Shown here one piece after another: positions 46,851 through 59,040 of a stretch of DNA of 64,000 bases. The position numbers and the translations under genes were made by a program. This stretch comes from Phocoena phocoena. Lineage: Eukaryota; Chordata; Mammalia; Artiodactyla; Phocoenidae. Position 1 is the first letter of the stretch. Each line of letters begins with the position of its first letter. The DNA lies in assembly GCF_963924675.1 (NCBI RefSeq), contig NC_089232.1, forward strand, positions 42,014,022-42,078,021. The letters run 5' to 3'. Below the pieces are notes generated by a model. It worked only from the letters and a program-made list of their open reading frames with translations. It did no database searches and was not told the DNA's origin.

Positions 46851-48779
46851 GTAAGTTACTTGGCATTGTATTTTATCAAGAAGATTCAGATTGAATTGGA
46901 CTCATGGAAATTCATTTGGGTACATAGGCCCTGGAGCATGATTATAGAGTTCAAGAGATGTCTTTGGATTATTTAACTCAACAGAAGAGGAGAAAGTAGG
47001 AAAGAGTTTTCTCTCTGGGTCTAGAGAACACATCTTTTACATTACAAAAAAGCCCTAGAACATGAGATCAGTCATACCTGAAAAAGAAACTACTCAGATG
47101 GATGATTGGACTCCCAGACTTTCTCCATTCTCTGTTCGCCTACTTTCATGGTCAGGACCTTCTTGGCCAGGAAGTGAAGAGGATTTTACCAATTCACGGG
47201 TGATAGACTCTAAAAGTGGCATTGACAATACATCTGAAGAAAAGTCTGGAAAAGAGGCAAGCCATTTAAAAAAGAACTAAAAACCTTGATGTTTCCAATT
47301 GAGCCATATGCCAGGGTAACTCTCAGGATAAGAAATGAACTATATTTTATATGCACAAAGTAGGATTTTTTAACAAAAATATGAAATCAAGAGTGGCATT
47401 AGCATGAGCTGTCCACTCCCCCTCTCCTCCTTCTGGTCTCTTCCAGTCTCTTTTGCCAAAGAACTGAGAATGAATTTTTGAGAGCCAAGGATATGGAAAG
47501 GAAGACAAAATAAAGCTGGGAGAATTTTGGCGGAATTACATGCTTAACATACTGCACCATTTCTTTAATATATTTAAATAGTCCTGTGTCATCAGTTGGT
47601 GGCTTTCCTTTTCGACAATTTGTGATATATTTTGTTTTTCCTTAATTAAGCTTCACATGCTGGAATTAATTACTGCTGGGTAGTTGAAATCTGGTGGTCT
47701 AATTTTCAACTTCAGTTAATAGAGCTCAAAGTCTACATTCACTTCTGAAATTACCAAACTTACCAAATTATATTTGTTTACTTATATCTTCTAGATCATG
47801 AATATATAGAGCAGTTGCCTGGTATGATTATAAAATAACAAGATTACTTTTCATATGTGACTCATGAGTCCATTTCACTACTTATAGGAAAACTTTATCA
47901 TACGTAAGATCTCTATATTATAGGATTGCATGTAAAATATAAAGGGTGCGCTTGTACCTCCAAAACATTCAAAACCAACCCTTTTCCTAGCCGTTAAAGT
48001 AAAGCTATATCAAAATTCTGTTTGTTAAAAGGGCAATGTAAAAATAGTGTAAAAATAAGAAATTCAGTATGTCAATCTGAAATAGTTTTGAAAAATCTAG
48101 ATATCATTATTTAAAATTAAATGTTCAAGGATTCCAAAAATTTCAGTAATGAATTGGTCCAAGGCAGGACACCAGCCAAAAGTTCATAGTATGCATCTAG
48201 AATGCCCAGTTTTAGGTAATAAAATGCACACATATATACACATATGTAATACATTGTTCCCACATGCATGGTGAGGCATACAGACAGGTGTGTATTATCT
48301 TCGTTTTACAGGTGAATATATTAAGGCTCAGTGATATTTGAGATCATCCTATGAATAACTGGTCTTTAGTTTGGATTATCTGAATTCATAGTCTGAGCTA
48401 CTTCCATTTATACCACAAGTATTCATTATAAAGGCAGAAAAGGAAGAATTGGAGGCAAGAAAGTTGAAGTCGATCAAATAAATCAGGGAGTGGGACCTGT
48501 ATTAACATCTCTTTGCCTTACTCTTTTCTCTACACATCGTTTCTCGTATTTCAACCAGTTCTTTCCCACATCATTGGTATTTTCTTTCTCGTATCTAGGT
48601 GGCTGGATTATCAATCAACATTAGGACATAAATGACCCCCAACTTAATTTTAGTGAATATGCTTATATCCCTAATTGGGAACTAAAACTTCGCCAACTAG
48701 TTGAATGCCCTTTGGAGATTGTACATTGAAAAACCATCATTGCCTATGCTTGCTTCACCTTCTCCTCATTTATTCAGCC
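46851..48779. other. Unique non-coding DNA
   Basis: The open frame at 47,062-47,280 (72 codons, acidic/serine-rich C-terminal half) is not recognised. The 47,560-47,690 segment is repeat-free with CTTAATTAAGCTT and GGAATTAATTACTG homeodomain-like sites. A TA/CA patch is near 48,227-48,250. Confidence 0.4.
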
Positions 48780-48985
48780 TCCTAAAACAATACTTTACAT
48801 ACATTAGTTCATTTGAGCTTTACAATAGCATTATGAAGCAGGTACTACTAGGATCCTTATTTTACAATGAGGAAACAGCGGCTCAGAGAACTCAAGTGAC
48901 TTCTCCTGGTGATAGAGCGAGGATTTGAACTTGCATGCGTTCAGCTTCAAAGCCAGAGAATCGCTCCCCACTTTAGCAAAAGGTT
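48780..48985 (-). mobile_element. MIR SINE (antisense)
   Basis: GCATTATGAAGCAGGTACTA, TTACAATGAGGAAACAGCGG, CTCAGAGAACTCAAGTGACT and GAGGATTTGAACTTGCATGC are in MIR antisense order. The open frame at 48,701-48,928 is a by-product. Confidence 0.88.
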
Positions 48986-49009
48986 CTATCCTACTCAGGT
49001 CTAAGCTTT

Positions 49010-49080
49010 CTCAGATATGTGCTGTGCCACCTTGAGCAAGAGACTTAATTAGCTGAGTGTCAGTTTCTTTTTATTTGTCG
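49010..49080 (+). mobile_element. MIR fragment (sense)
   Basis: GTGCCACCTTGAGCAAGAGA and AGTGTCAGTTTCTTTT match the MIR core. Confidence 0.6.
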
Positions 49081-50672
49081 AGTAAGAAGAGTGAGCATAG
49101 AGTTTTCAAACTTTTTGTCCATTAAACAATATCATAAATGCAAAAGTTTTAGGTACGGTGCTTTATTATTATTATCAGCATTGGACTGAGTAGGGTGGGT
49201 TGATACAGTAAATATTCAGAATTTACAGGCAGCATGGGGTTAAAATCAGGTGCTTACAGGACTATGTCTCTTTGAGGGGTGGTCTTAAGATTGCAACCTT
49301 GCAGTAGAGGTATTTCCCCATCTAATGGGGGGTCTTATTGGTGGTTTGAGTCATCAATGCAGCTTTAACTTCCAGGGATTAATAGAGCTTATCACAGATA
49401 ATTGTACAGTGAAGCTTCAGAAACTGGCATTTACTTTAGTTCATCAGAATGTTTGGTCATCATTTTCCCACTTTCCATCTTGGAAAGGAAGTGAAGTTGG
49501 GTACAGTGAAAATCTTTTCAGCTGTATTCTTTTATTTTCATATTTTTTAAATCATCCTACTAAGCGTATATGTATATATTTCTTATTTATTTTCTTTATT
49601 TTTTAGTCCATTGACTGGGTTTCTTTAAATATATAATGATAGTATATGTTAATGAAACTTGTCACCATAAAGCAGTAACTCTTTAAGTGATACTGGGCCT
49701 CATCTTCAGAAACAAAATAATAAAATGATTACTTTAGAGTTCTTAGGTTATAAATGCTTTCATATCTACAAAGTGTTTTTAGATTTATATAGAATCATGT
49801 GTGGTGAGTTACTGTAAGGCTTGATGATAAACAGAATTCATGTTAATGTATTTTTACTTAGTTTTTAATATCATTTTCAACTGGAACATGTATTTGGCAT
49901 TTTTGATTTTGAAGTGATTGCTCCTGTTTGGAGACAGAACTTTTAAAGAATTATGATTTTATTTTTCTATTTCTAACTTTACCCTTTTAATCTGAATATG
50001 TATTATGCACAGTTCATTTTATAGTGCAGTTACTTGTCAGTGAAACAAATACATCTGTAAGCTTGTACCTTTTTTGTGTGAAGATCTTGAAATCAAAATA
50101 ATCAACAGTAAACACCACAACTACAGCTGCAGTTTTAAATATTTTATAATCCAATCAAATTGTTTGAGTAGTAATGCATTTAAATGTTGTTATGGAATCC
50201 CCTCCAGACTTTTTAAAATGGTTACTCTGTTCCTGGGTTTGCTATTTATGATATTCATAAGGGATGACATTTTTTAATAATAGAGCATCTGACTTATAGA
50301 ACAGTGTTTCTTTTTGTGTCTCAATATAATCTATAATTTTTTGGCTTAACTTTCAGAGAGACACAGCTACAAATTACACTTTTATTAATGAACATATATA
50401 CATCTGTTGTTGCTGCTTTAATTAAAATGACCTTAGCATCTTTTCAGATATTTAGATGAAGAAGCAGTTTTACCTAAGGAGATAGGTACCAGCTTGAAAC
50501 CAAGTGTGAAAAATACATTTATAAAAGACTCAAAGCAGAGGTCACCTATAATTAAGTATAATGTCATATTTATTTTAGGCCTGGTCTAGGTCTTAAGGTA
50601 GTTTAAATTATTTAAAAATTGTATGGGTTAGAAAAAAGAATTGGGATAGAGTTCAATTATTACTGCCAGTTA
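49081..50672. other. Unique AT-rich non-coding stretch
   Basis: No gene is recognised; the 93-codon frame at 49,325-49,606 ends in a low-complexity hydrophobic Phe/Ile run from T-rich DNA. Confidence 0.45.
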
Positions 50673-50880
50673 TAGAGCTAACGTTAACTGAAGTCTTACT
50701 ATGTGCTATGTCCTGAGCTAAAGAACTTTATACAATTGATGTTGCAATTTTATGAAATTACTCACATTTTTTTCAGGTGAGGAATCGAAGCCAAATAGAG
50801 GTTAAGTAACCCAGATAGTAACTGTTGGGATCTGGGCTGTCTGACCTCAGAGCTTCGTGTTTAGCACATATGTATTTAAC
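50673..50880 (-). mobile_element. MIR SINE (antisense)
   Basis: AGTCTTACTATGTGCTATGT, CAGGTGAGGAATCGAAGCC and AGAGGTTAAGTAACCCAGAT are in MIR antisense order. Confidence 0.85.
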
Positions 50881-51487
50881 TATTACACATGCATTTAATT
50901 GTATACATGTATTTGACATAACTAATGGACAGATGATGCTCATTTTCAGAAGCAAATATTCTCTAACTGTTAAAACACTAGTATTCAATAAAATGGATTT
51001 TTTTTAAAGTTGGAATTTTTTCTCTTTAATGTATTAAATTGATATAACATATTTAATTAAACAATTTGTGTTTGACTTAAGAATGAGAAAAATAAATTGA
51101 CATCTATTTTTGTTGGCATTTATAGAGGTAAGCTAATAATTGTTTTTTGTGGTTATATTTTAACATGACTCATTTAACTAATGCTTTATTACATGCTCAC
51201 ATAGACATATTATTGGGCACTATTAAAAGGTACTTTCACCTCTGAATTGAAATGTGATGTAGAGACAATATTTTAAGAAAAATGCATAAGAAGGGAAAAT
51301 TATGAGGATTTGCCTACCTGGGTGTTATAAAAGGCAAATGTACTTTATATTTTATACTTCATATATAAATGTACTTTATATTTTATCACATGCAAATGTA
51401 CTTTATATTTTATGGTTTGGCATGAAAAAAAAATTCACTCTGGTATCCTAACATTCTATATGTCTCTCTGAAGTATCATGAAATTTA
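50881..51487. other. AT-rich non-coding stretch with dispersed 20-bp repeat
   Basis: Apart from the three-copy 20-bp repeat at 51,336-51,413 nothing is recognised. Confidence 0.4.
51336..51413. repeat. Three identical 20-bp direct repeats
   Basis: AAATGTACTTTATATTTTAT occurs at 51,336-51,355, 51,367-51,386 and 51,394-51,413 with 11- and 7-bp spacers. Confidence 0.95.
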
Positions 51488-51840
51488 AAAAAGAGAAAGG
51501 CAAATACCATATGAAATCACTCATATGTGGAATCTAAAATATGACACAAATGAACTTATCTATAAAACAGAAACAGACTCATAGACTTAGGGAACAGATT
51601 TGTGGTTGCCAAGTGGGTGGGGGAGGAATGCATTGGAAGTTTGGGATTAGTAGATGCAAACTATTATAACAAGGGCCTACTGTATAGCACAGGGAACTAT
51701 ATTAAATATCCTGTGATAAACCATAATGGAAAAGAATATGATAAAGAATACATATATATGTATATATATAAAACTGAAACATTTTGCTGTACAGCAGAAA
51801 TTAACACAACATTGTAAATAAGCTATACTTCAATAAAATA
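51488..51840 (+). mobile_element. 5'-truncated L1 3' end (sense)
   Basis: CACTCATATGTGGAATCTAA, CTTAGGGAACAGATTTGTGG, CCTACTGTATAGCACAGGGA, TTTGCTGTACAGCAGAAATT and ACTTCAATAAAATAAAATAA form a complete L1 3' UTR terminus. It resembles the 3' end of the full-length L1 at 15.5 kb. The open frame at 51,602-51,817 is within this UTR. Confidence 0.92.
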
Positions 51841-52204
51841 AAATAAAGTAGGTACAGTTTGTGAAAATAGCTTATCCTAATATTCTGATGCAGAATAAAC
51901 ATATACCAAACAGACAAAAACACTGGATGGCGTAGTAAACTTTCAGTGCATTTTAAGTTTTAGAAATATTTGTGTGCCATATAATTGATCAGAGAGGACA
52001 GTAAAAAAAAGTCAGGGAGCTCTCTAGTTAGTCCACCAAATTGCTCTCCTTGTTCAACTTTATTTCCTTGTAATTTAGTGGGCAGATAAATTTTCACTGA
52101 AAATGGAAAAAAGAGATATGGATGTGTTGGCCTAGTTCTATCAAATAAAATCATTTGCTGATATAATCTTTGGCCGATGCAATGTTTCGAACACTACTTT
52201 TTAG
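51841..52204. other. Unique non-coding stretch
   Basis: No gene or repeat is recognised. Confidence 0.4.
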
Positions 52205-52400
52205 TATTATGTGGTAGGCAATGAGTTAATCACTTTTATAGACACATCATTTAAGCGTCACAGAATCTCTACAAAACATCTATTTTTAACCAGTTGAATG
52301 TTTAAAACTCACTAGGCTCAATCATTTACCTAAAGTCACAAAACTGGAAATAAGTGGTAGGGCCAAAATTGAAACTCAGGTTTCCTTACACAAATCCAGT
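52205..52400 (-). mobile_element. MIR SINE (antisense, diverged)
   Basis: CTAAAGTCACAAAACTGGAA, GTGGTAGGGCCAAAATTGAA and the ACTCAGGTTTCC end fit antisense MIR. Confidence 0.7.
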
Positions 52401-54750
52401 ATGTTCTGGCCACTTTATGATGATCTTAGGATGTCCCCAAGGGTAAATGCATTCTCCCTCAGCCCCCTTCTAAGCAATTTGTGTGATTGGATTACTTCCC
52501 ATGAATTTTTCAGTATTCCAGAAGCTACTTGGCTGCCATAAAATATTACTGTAACAAAAGCCACTACTCTTTAGTCAAATTACTAATATCCAATGGAGCC
52601 ATAAGGAATCCTTTATATATAAAGTCTTGATGTACAACATATATGACCTTCTCAGCTCCTCTCTTGAGTTCTTCTGTGGTTCTAGATGGGGCTTTGCCCC
52701 TGAACTTGTGGGCTGCTCTTCTCTCCCATATCTGCATTTCTTCCATTCTGGTTTGTTACTTCATTCTATCCACAAACTTTAGTCTTTCCTACTGAAAAAA
52801 ATTCTTCCTCATGGAAACTGTCATTGCCGTCCCTCTGATGGGCTCTAACCCAAACTCCAGGCAGTAATTGACACTTTTTATGCAGATATATTTCCCTGAG
52901 ACACTTCGGGCTCCATGTTGGCCATGTTCTTTCATTCAAATATGATCCCAGAGGTCTGACTTCTTTAGGTAAGTTACATATTTTGTTCCCCTATAGACCT
53001 GCACCAAAATTGCAGTGTTTTTTATTTTTTAATGCAAAACTTTGACTGGCTCTTTTGCTAGCCTCATCCTTAATTCTTTTTTACACAACTGGCAAATTAG
53101 AACCTGACTGAAAGTTTGATTCAAACTATTTAATGTGTACTTAAGTCAATACTAAACATTAATAAAAACTGCATAGTCTCCTCTTCATTTTGTAATGTAA
53201 ATCCAGGCCTCTTTGTAGGGCCTAGTAAAACTCTTTGCTTTAGTTTGCTCATATATCTAGCAAATATTTACCTAGGGCCTATTATGTGCCAGACATTCTT
53301 TTGGAGAACATGTATATGTCTTATAGATCACTGTACACCCAGTGAGTAGTACTATGTCTTATATGTAATACGTCAATGACAAGTCTTGTTGCTTGGCTAG
53401 GTCCTAGGAAGTACAATAGTAACACCCCCAGACCCTCCCCTCAGTAATCAGATTTTGGTCTGATTTCATTTTCAAATTTTGGTCCAGTTTGCCTGGAATT
53501 AATCATTCACAGAATCCAAATCATATCCATAAATGTATGTGATTATCAGTGCAAAATATCCATGCTTAAGGATGCGTATGAGTTATGCTAATATCTCCAT
53601 CAAGATTTCTGAGTCTTGTATGTGTCACTTTCCCTCTTCCCAGTATTTACCTCTTTCAATGTGATGGGGCAACTTTAAAAGACAAGAACAAATTGCAAGT
53701 CCACTTAGTAGTTAAAAAGGAGATTCACTTTGTGGGACCAAAGAACCCCTGATAAGTGATGTGGGTTGGTCAGAGCTGGTTTCTGTGACCATCAGAAGGC
53801 ATCAGCACCTTCTGTGATGTTGATATCACCCAACAATTCACATCCTTTGCAGCTAGTACAAAATTTTAGCTAATCTGAGGAGGCCAGGGTAATTGATGTT
53901 TCCCAAAGTGTGTTCCGCTAAACACCCATGCCAAGAGATACTATGAAAAAGAAAAGGAAGGGGACTGTATATTTAATATTTTGGGAGACACTCTCAGGGG
54001 ACCATTGAGTTGTATAGATTTCCTTTACTGAAGAATTTCTCAAGGCTTTTAATATGTCAGTATTAATTGTGACTCTCCAAGAAAGGGTAAAAAGTTTAGT
54101 GTCTCCCATCTATATTTGACCATGGAACTCTGATTATTCTTTTTCTCAGGACATCTCTAAGGACAAATGTTCAGGGAAACTTGGGAACTCTGCTTGGGGA
54201 GCTCCGAAACACAGGGCCATGCAAAGTATATTGTATAGGATCAAGAGTCTCTCTAAGGATTTTAATCCTTAATATTAGCTATGTTGCTAATATTGCCATG
54301 ACATAATATTAGCATAAAGCAGTTGTTGTGAATTAAAGACATGTCATTATTTTCATATTTTGCTGATAAGGAAATGGAGATGTAGAAAATTCAAGCAGAT
54401 TTCCTAAGGTTTCTCTGTTGGGAAATGTTACAAAACAAGTACAAAACAAACAAACGAAATAAGTACAAAAAACTCCCAGGTCTGTCTGACCCAATCAACA
54501 GCAATTCCCCAAACTGTCCATTTTGCACTGGTTCTCACTGGGCATTCAGGGCAGAGAAATAGTGCTAGTTGCACCCTCCCTGTTCCTGGGCCAGTAGACT
54601 TAAAACCAAATCTGAGTTTTAATTTCAACACTGAATTAGCCCTTGAGGTGTAAGAGGATGACACCCCCTGGGGAACTTCACAATGAGTTTAATTCATAGC
54701 CCTCCACCCTGTCCAAAGAGGAAGATTGGCTTTGGAATCTACAGAGAATT
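52401..54750. other. Mostly unique non-coding DNA with faint L2 and hAT traces
   Basis: A short antisense L2-like sequence lies at about 53,258-53,310 (CCTATTATGTGCCAGACATT). A possible MER-type element lies near 53,890-54,110 (TTTCCCAAAGTGTGTTCCGC). No gene is recognised. Confidence 0.4.
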
Positions 54751-54754
54751 TAAC

Positions 54755-54995
54755 CACCACAGTCACTGGCATTTACTATGTGTTGAGTTTGGTAACAAAT
54801 ACTTAAAATCATATATACTTTATCTCATTTAATCTTTCTTCCCAATCCTACAAGTTTGGTAACATTATAAAGAAACAGATTCAGAGAAGTTAAATTATCA
54901 AAAATCAAATAATTAGTAAATTGAGGAGCCAGGGGTCAAATCCAGATCTGATTGACTGCAAAGCCCACAGACTTTTCACTAACCACTTTGTCTCC
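54755..54995 (-). mobile_element. MIR SINE (antisense)
   Basis: GGCATTTACTATGTGTTGAG, TTTATCTCATTTAATCTTTC, AGATTCAGAGAAGTTAAATT and GGGGTCAAATCCAGATCTGA are in MIR antisense order. Confidence 0.85.
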
Positions 54996-57137
54996 AAAAT
55001 CTACAGAGATAATCCCTGTATAAATTTCTCCCGGAGGCATAAATGGATTGGGGTATGAAAGTGCCATAAATTTCCTTTATCTCCAAATTTACCTATTTCT
55101 GAAGCTGAGCACTGTGTTTTATTGTTGTGATCCAGAAGCGAAGAAAACAGGGGAGTCAGCCTCCCAGAAATTCTGATAAAATGCACCTTGACTCTGTCAG
55201 ACTCCAGAGCTGACCTTCCTGTGTGCTGAAAATCAGCGTGGAGAAAGGGATTTATCTGGAGCTGTTACAGCCCTGACACTTAGGCAACCCTGGAGGGATA
55301 TCTAGGTGCGTGTTTCGTAGAAAACAGACCAATGATGGAACCCCTGTGGCACTGTTTTCTTCTACCCTCATCCAAAGTCTTAAGTACTATGGGCTTATTT
55401 TACTCATCAGGCTAATTATAAATGATTTAACACTATAATCTGGAATAAAACTTTTTATTCTTTGTAAACTGACTCTGTGGATGAAATATTTTCCTTCCCA
55501 TTTCTAGAATACCTGTTATCATGGTTTACAGAATCAATGATTTTTACATTTTACAAAATTTCTAAGAAGATCTGAACATAGATGATGGCAAACAAAGGAT
55601 AGAGGTTCAATGAAATGGTTAAGGGGGTCAATAATTTAACACTTTGAGAAAGTATGTAATATCAATTCTCACACAGATCTCTAAGATAGGTTTCTTCATT
55701 AAAAATCTATTAAGAGTTAGAAGGAATTTATTAAACAAATTATTAATATTTCAGGGCACTGCTAAATAGCAAATTAAAACAAAGCTAAAGTAGCACAGAA
55801 AAAACATACTTTGGGAATAAAAATGAATTTCTACTTGACAGTTTTACCAAAGGCTAATTATTTCTAAAAGATTTCAATTTGGAATCTTAATTTTTTTTTT
55901 TTAAACCAGTACTATTTTGGGTCATGTGTTTCTCTTCTTAAGAAGGAAAAACACACATACACTCATATTGATTATTTCTATTGACTCTTTTTCTTTACAA
56001 ATGCAAATCACCCCAAATTATAGTAAAAGAGTGCACGCTTGTCTTCCTCTTGACCACCACGTATGACCCCTGATGACCTTCAGTTTACAAATCTTTGTAT
56101 TTTGGTTTATAATACTAGGTGTGTATTCTGTAAGTAATAAAATGTTTCCTAAAATGTTGAACAGATTACAGTCTTAAGGTTTATGAGATGTTTGCTTTAT
56201 ACCATATCAAATGAGTTTAAGCAACAAACTCCATAAAGTTCGGTTTTATCAAAAATTACTTTGAAAGACTATGCTTTAAATCCAGTCAAATATTTGGTCA
56301 ATTAATTAAAAACCTGTTAAGTGCAGTCTGACAGCACTTGATTGAATTAGTAACACTATGGTAGTGTTCAGGCAGCTAAAGGGTTTATTAAGAGCCAGTA
56401 ATTTGAATTCGGACATTTTTGAAGCATTACTTATATACGCAGAAACAATGGAGCTCATTTGTTTTTAATGCTTTCGTCCATCTATCCACATATGCATGCA
56501 TGCATATACGCATCCATCAAATATTTCTTGGTATTTTGTATTAAAACACTGCAAGTTTCTTAGAGAGAAATTAAGACAAAATTGTGACTATTCTCAAAAC
56601 AGATTAGTGGAGGATAGGCAAAGTCACAGCTGCCGATCTCTGAATTTTGTCCTTCATGTAATTATAATACACCATAGAAAATAATATGTGGCAAAAGTTG
56701 TGTCAATTTTAAGAGGCTCTTGAAGGATGAGAAGAATAGGGATATGTAGAGATACAGGCAGTGGGGACCATATTCTAAGATGGAGGACATAGGATATTAT
56801 CCCCACGAGGACAACCCTAGAAGTAGGATTCTGCATGCAGGTTGTGAATTGAAGAGTGTGAGTAGCTAGTGGTCACCTTTGCTTCATCTAGAAATGTGAG
56901 TTATTTGAGCAGAGGGGTATTTTGATGAAAAGCTTTTGATAACAATTAGTCTGGTACAATTAGTGTGAGTTGGAGTTGAGAGATAGGAGACTATTATGAC
57001 AGTCATTGGAGATGTTTCAACACAGGCTTGTGACAACTTGTAGGAATGTTAAAGGAGAATGAAGGAAAAAATGGGGAGTGGACTAGATTTTAAAGTACTT
57101 TCCATCCATGAGTTAGAGAAGTAGGATAGAAAACTAG
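54996..57137. other. Unique AT-rich non-coding DNA
   Basis: No gene is recognised. The 56,200-56,490 portion is repeat-free with several TTAATTAA-like and AT-hook-type sites, and a CATG-repeat (CATGCATGCAT) at about 56,495. Confidence 0.45.
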
Positions 57138-57385
57138 GCTCTGGGTCTCACTCTCTAATTTGCATACTGGTTCCAGCACTCCTGACTATGACCTTAGGCA
57201 AATTATTTAGTTCTGCAAGTCCTCCAAGATTTACTCATCTGTAAAATAGGAATACTTTTAGAATCTATTTCACCATGTTAATGTAAGGTTTAAACAGGGT
57301 AACATATATGAAGCCCTTAGCACAGGGCTTCAAACAGAGAAGAGCTCAATAAATGTTTGCCTGTACTGTTATTTAATTTTTAGAC
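57138..57385 (+). mobile_element. MIR SINE (sense), nearly complete
   Basis: CTCTGGGTCTCACTCTCTAA, TGACCTTAGGCAAATTATTT, TACTCATCTGTAAAATAGGA, AGCCCTTAGCACAGGGCTTC and GCTCAATAAATGTTTGCC span most of a MIR. Confidence 0.9.
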
Positions 57386-58540
57386 ATTAAGGTTCTGAAC
57401 TATACTAAGAGAAAGGGGAGGAAATGGGTTAGGCAGAGAAAGGAGTGCTGAGGTAGCATTCATGGGATTTGGAAATTCACTTGATCATTAAATGTAGATC
57501 AAACCAGGGCAAAGGACCAGGAGAAGTGAACAAAAACTGAACATTTTAAGAATGCGTAACTATGATGATTGGATTGCTTCTATTCAAAATTAGAGAGATT
57601 TAAAAAAAGATTTCTCTGAATTTTCTTTTCTGAATTGACAAAGTTTTTAAAACTTAAATTTATGAATTAAAATATATATTTTGCGAACAGAATTGTTTTT
57701 AAATTGTTTGCTTCAAATTTGAGAAAACAATCAGGCATTTGACTTTTTTCCATCTGAGCTGAAAATCTTAAAAGTTATCCTTTCAACATGCCTATGGACA
57801 CTGAATGAGCATTTGGTACTTAGTGCAACAGCATAGACTAGTGGTAGGAAGGAAGATTGTAACTAGGAGGCCTGGACGTTACTTTTTATCATATCCAGGG
57901 CCCTTTTCAGTTTTAGGCTACAATGAGAACAAAATGGAAACAGACTATTTGACAAATTAAAAAATAGTTTAAGAGGTAGTTATTTTAATAGCTTAAGGCT
58001 TGTTTATTAATGACCAGGATATTTGAAAAATGTTTCCTTTTTTGACTGCTACAATAAGTAGCTTAATAGCAATGGTTACATATTCAAATATTTTAAAAAG
58101 TAATTAATTTCCTCGAAAACTTTGGCTATTTTAAACAATCTATGTATGAAAACCTTTATCAGTTTTTAATTTGTACCCTGGGGGATAATGGTGTCATTTC
58201 CTTGTGTTGAATGTCCTTATCCAGATAGGTGCTATAAATCAGTCAGCGAACATGTGTCTGCACTACGGACACTGCTGAGGGAAACAAAACGAACGTGATC
58301 CAGATCCTGAATTTATAAATGTATAACCAAACGTGTGTACAACTTATACAATATGGACAAAAGAAATAAGTGCTCTTTTACCAGTCTAAAAAGCCATGGA
58401 AGCACAGAGGATGAAGGGGTTAATTAAACTCCTTTCTAGGAGGAGAAATCTTTGCAGGATTCTGTACTCAAGATATTGTCCAGAACAGAGCAGACATTCA
58501 AAAATATTTATTTACTAAATGAATGATTGATAAATAAATT
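57386..58540. other. Unique AT-rich non-coding DNA
   Basis: No gene is recognised. The segment near 58,230-58,330 may be a faint L2 relic. Confidence 0.4.
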
Positions 58541-58544
58541 AATT

Positions 58545-59040
58545 CACCCAAAATTGTGATTTAAAACAACTATTGTTTTATTATCTCTCATGGTTTCAGT
58601 GGGTTGGAATTTGGAAGGGGTGCAGCTGGGTGGTCGAGGCTCAGGGTCTTTCTTGGGGCTGAGGTTAGATGGGGCCTAGAGGCAGTACTAAAGTTAGAAA
58701 AATGGGAGGCCAAGCAGCTGGGGGCCGCTTAGACACCTCTCTCTCTTCTTATATTCTCATAGCTGCCATGTGGTTTCTCCTCTTGGGTGGGTTAGTCTTC
58801 CTCATGGCATGGTGGCCTCTGTGCAGTTGGGCTTTGTATACAGTTTCAAAGTTAACAAAGCAGAAGCTTCATGGTCTTGAATGACCTAGCCACAAAAGTC
58901 AATAGCTTTGTAAATGCCATACTCTGTTAGTCAAAAGAGTCACCAAATCAGCTCATTTTAAAGGGAGGGCACATAGACCTCATCTTTTGCTTGGGAGTAG
59001 TGTTAAAGTCACAGTTAAGAAGAACATAGGGGAGGGAGGT
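58545..59040 (-). mobile_element. MaLR-type LTR relic (antisense)
   Basis: TGATTTAAAACAACTATTGT, ATTATCTCTCATGGTTTCAG, CCATGTGGTTTCTCCTCTTG, CCTCATGGCATGGTGGCCTC, GAATGACCTAGCCACAAAAG follow the same plan as the relic at 33,239-34,068. The open frame at 58,669-58,884 is a by-product. Confidence 0.5.

Noticed and set aside
47062..47280. 72-codon serine/acidic-rich frame as a gene
   Set aside because: No recognisable family, no splice or promoter context tied to it; short enough for chance.
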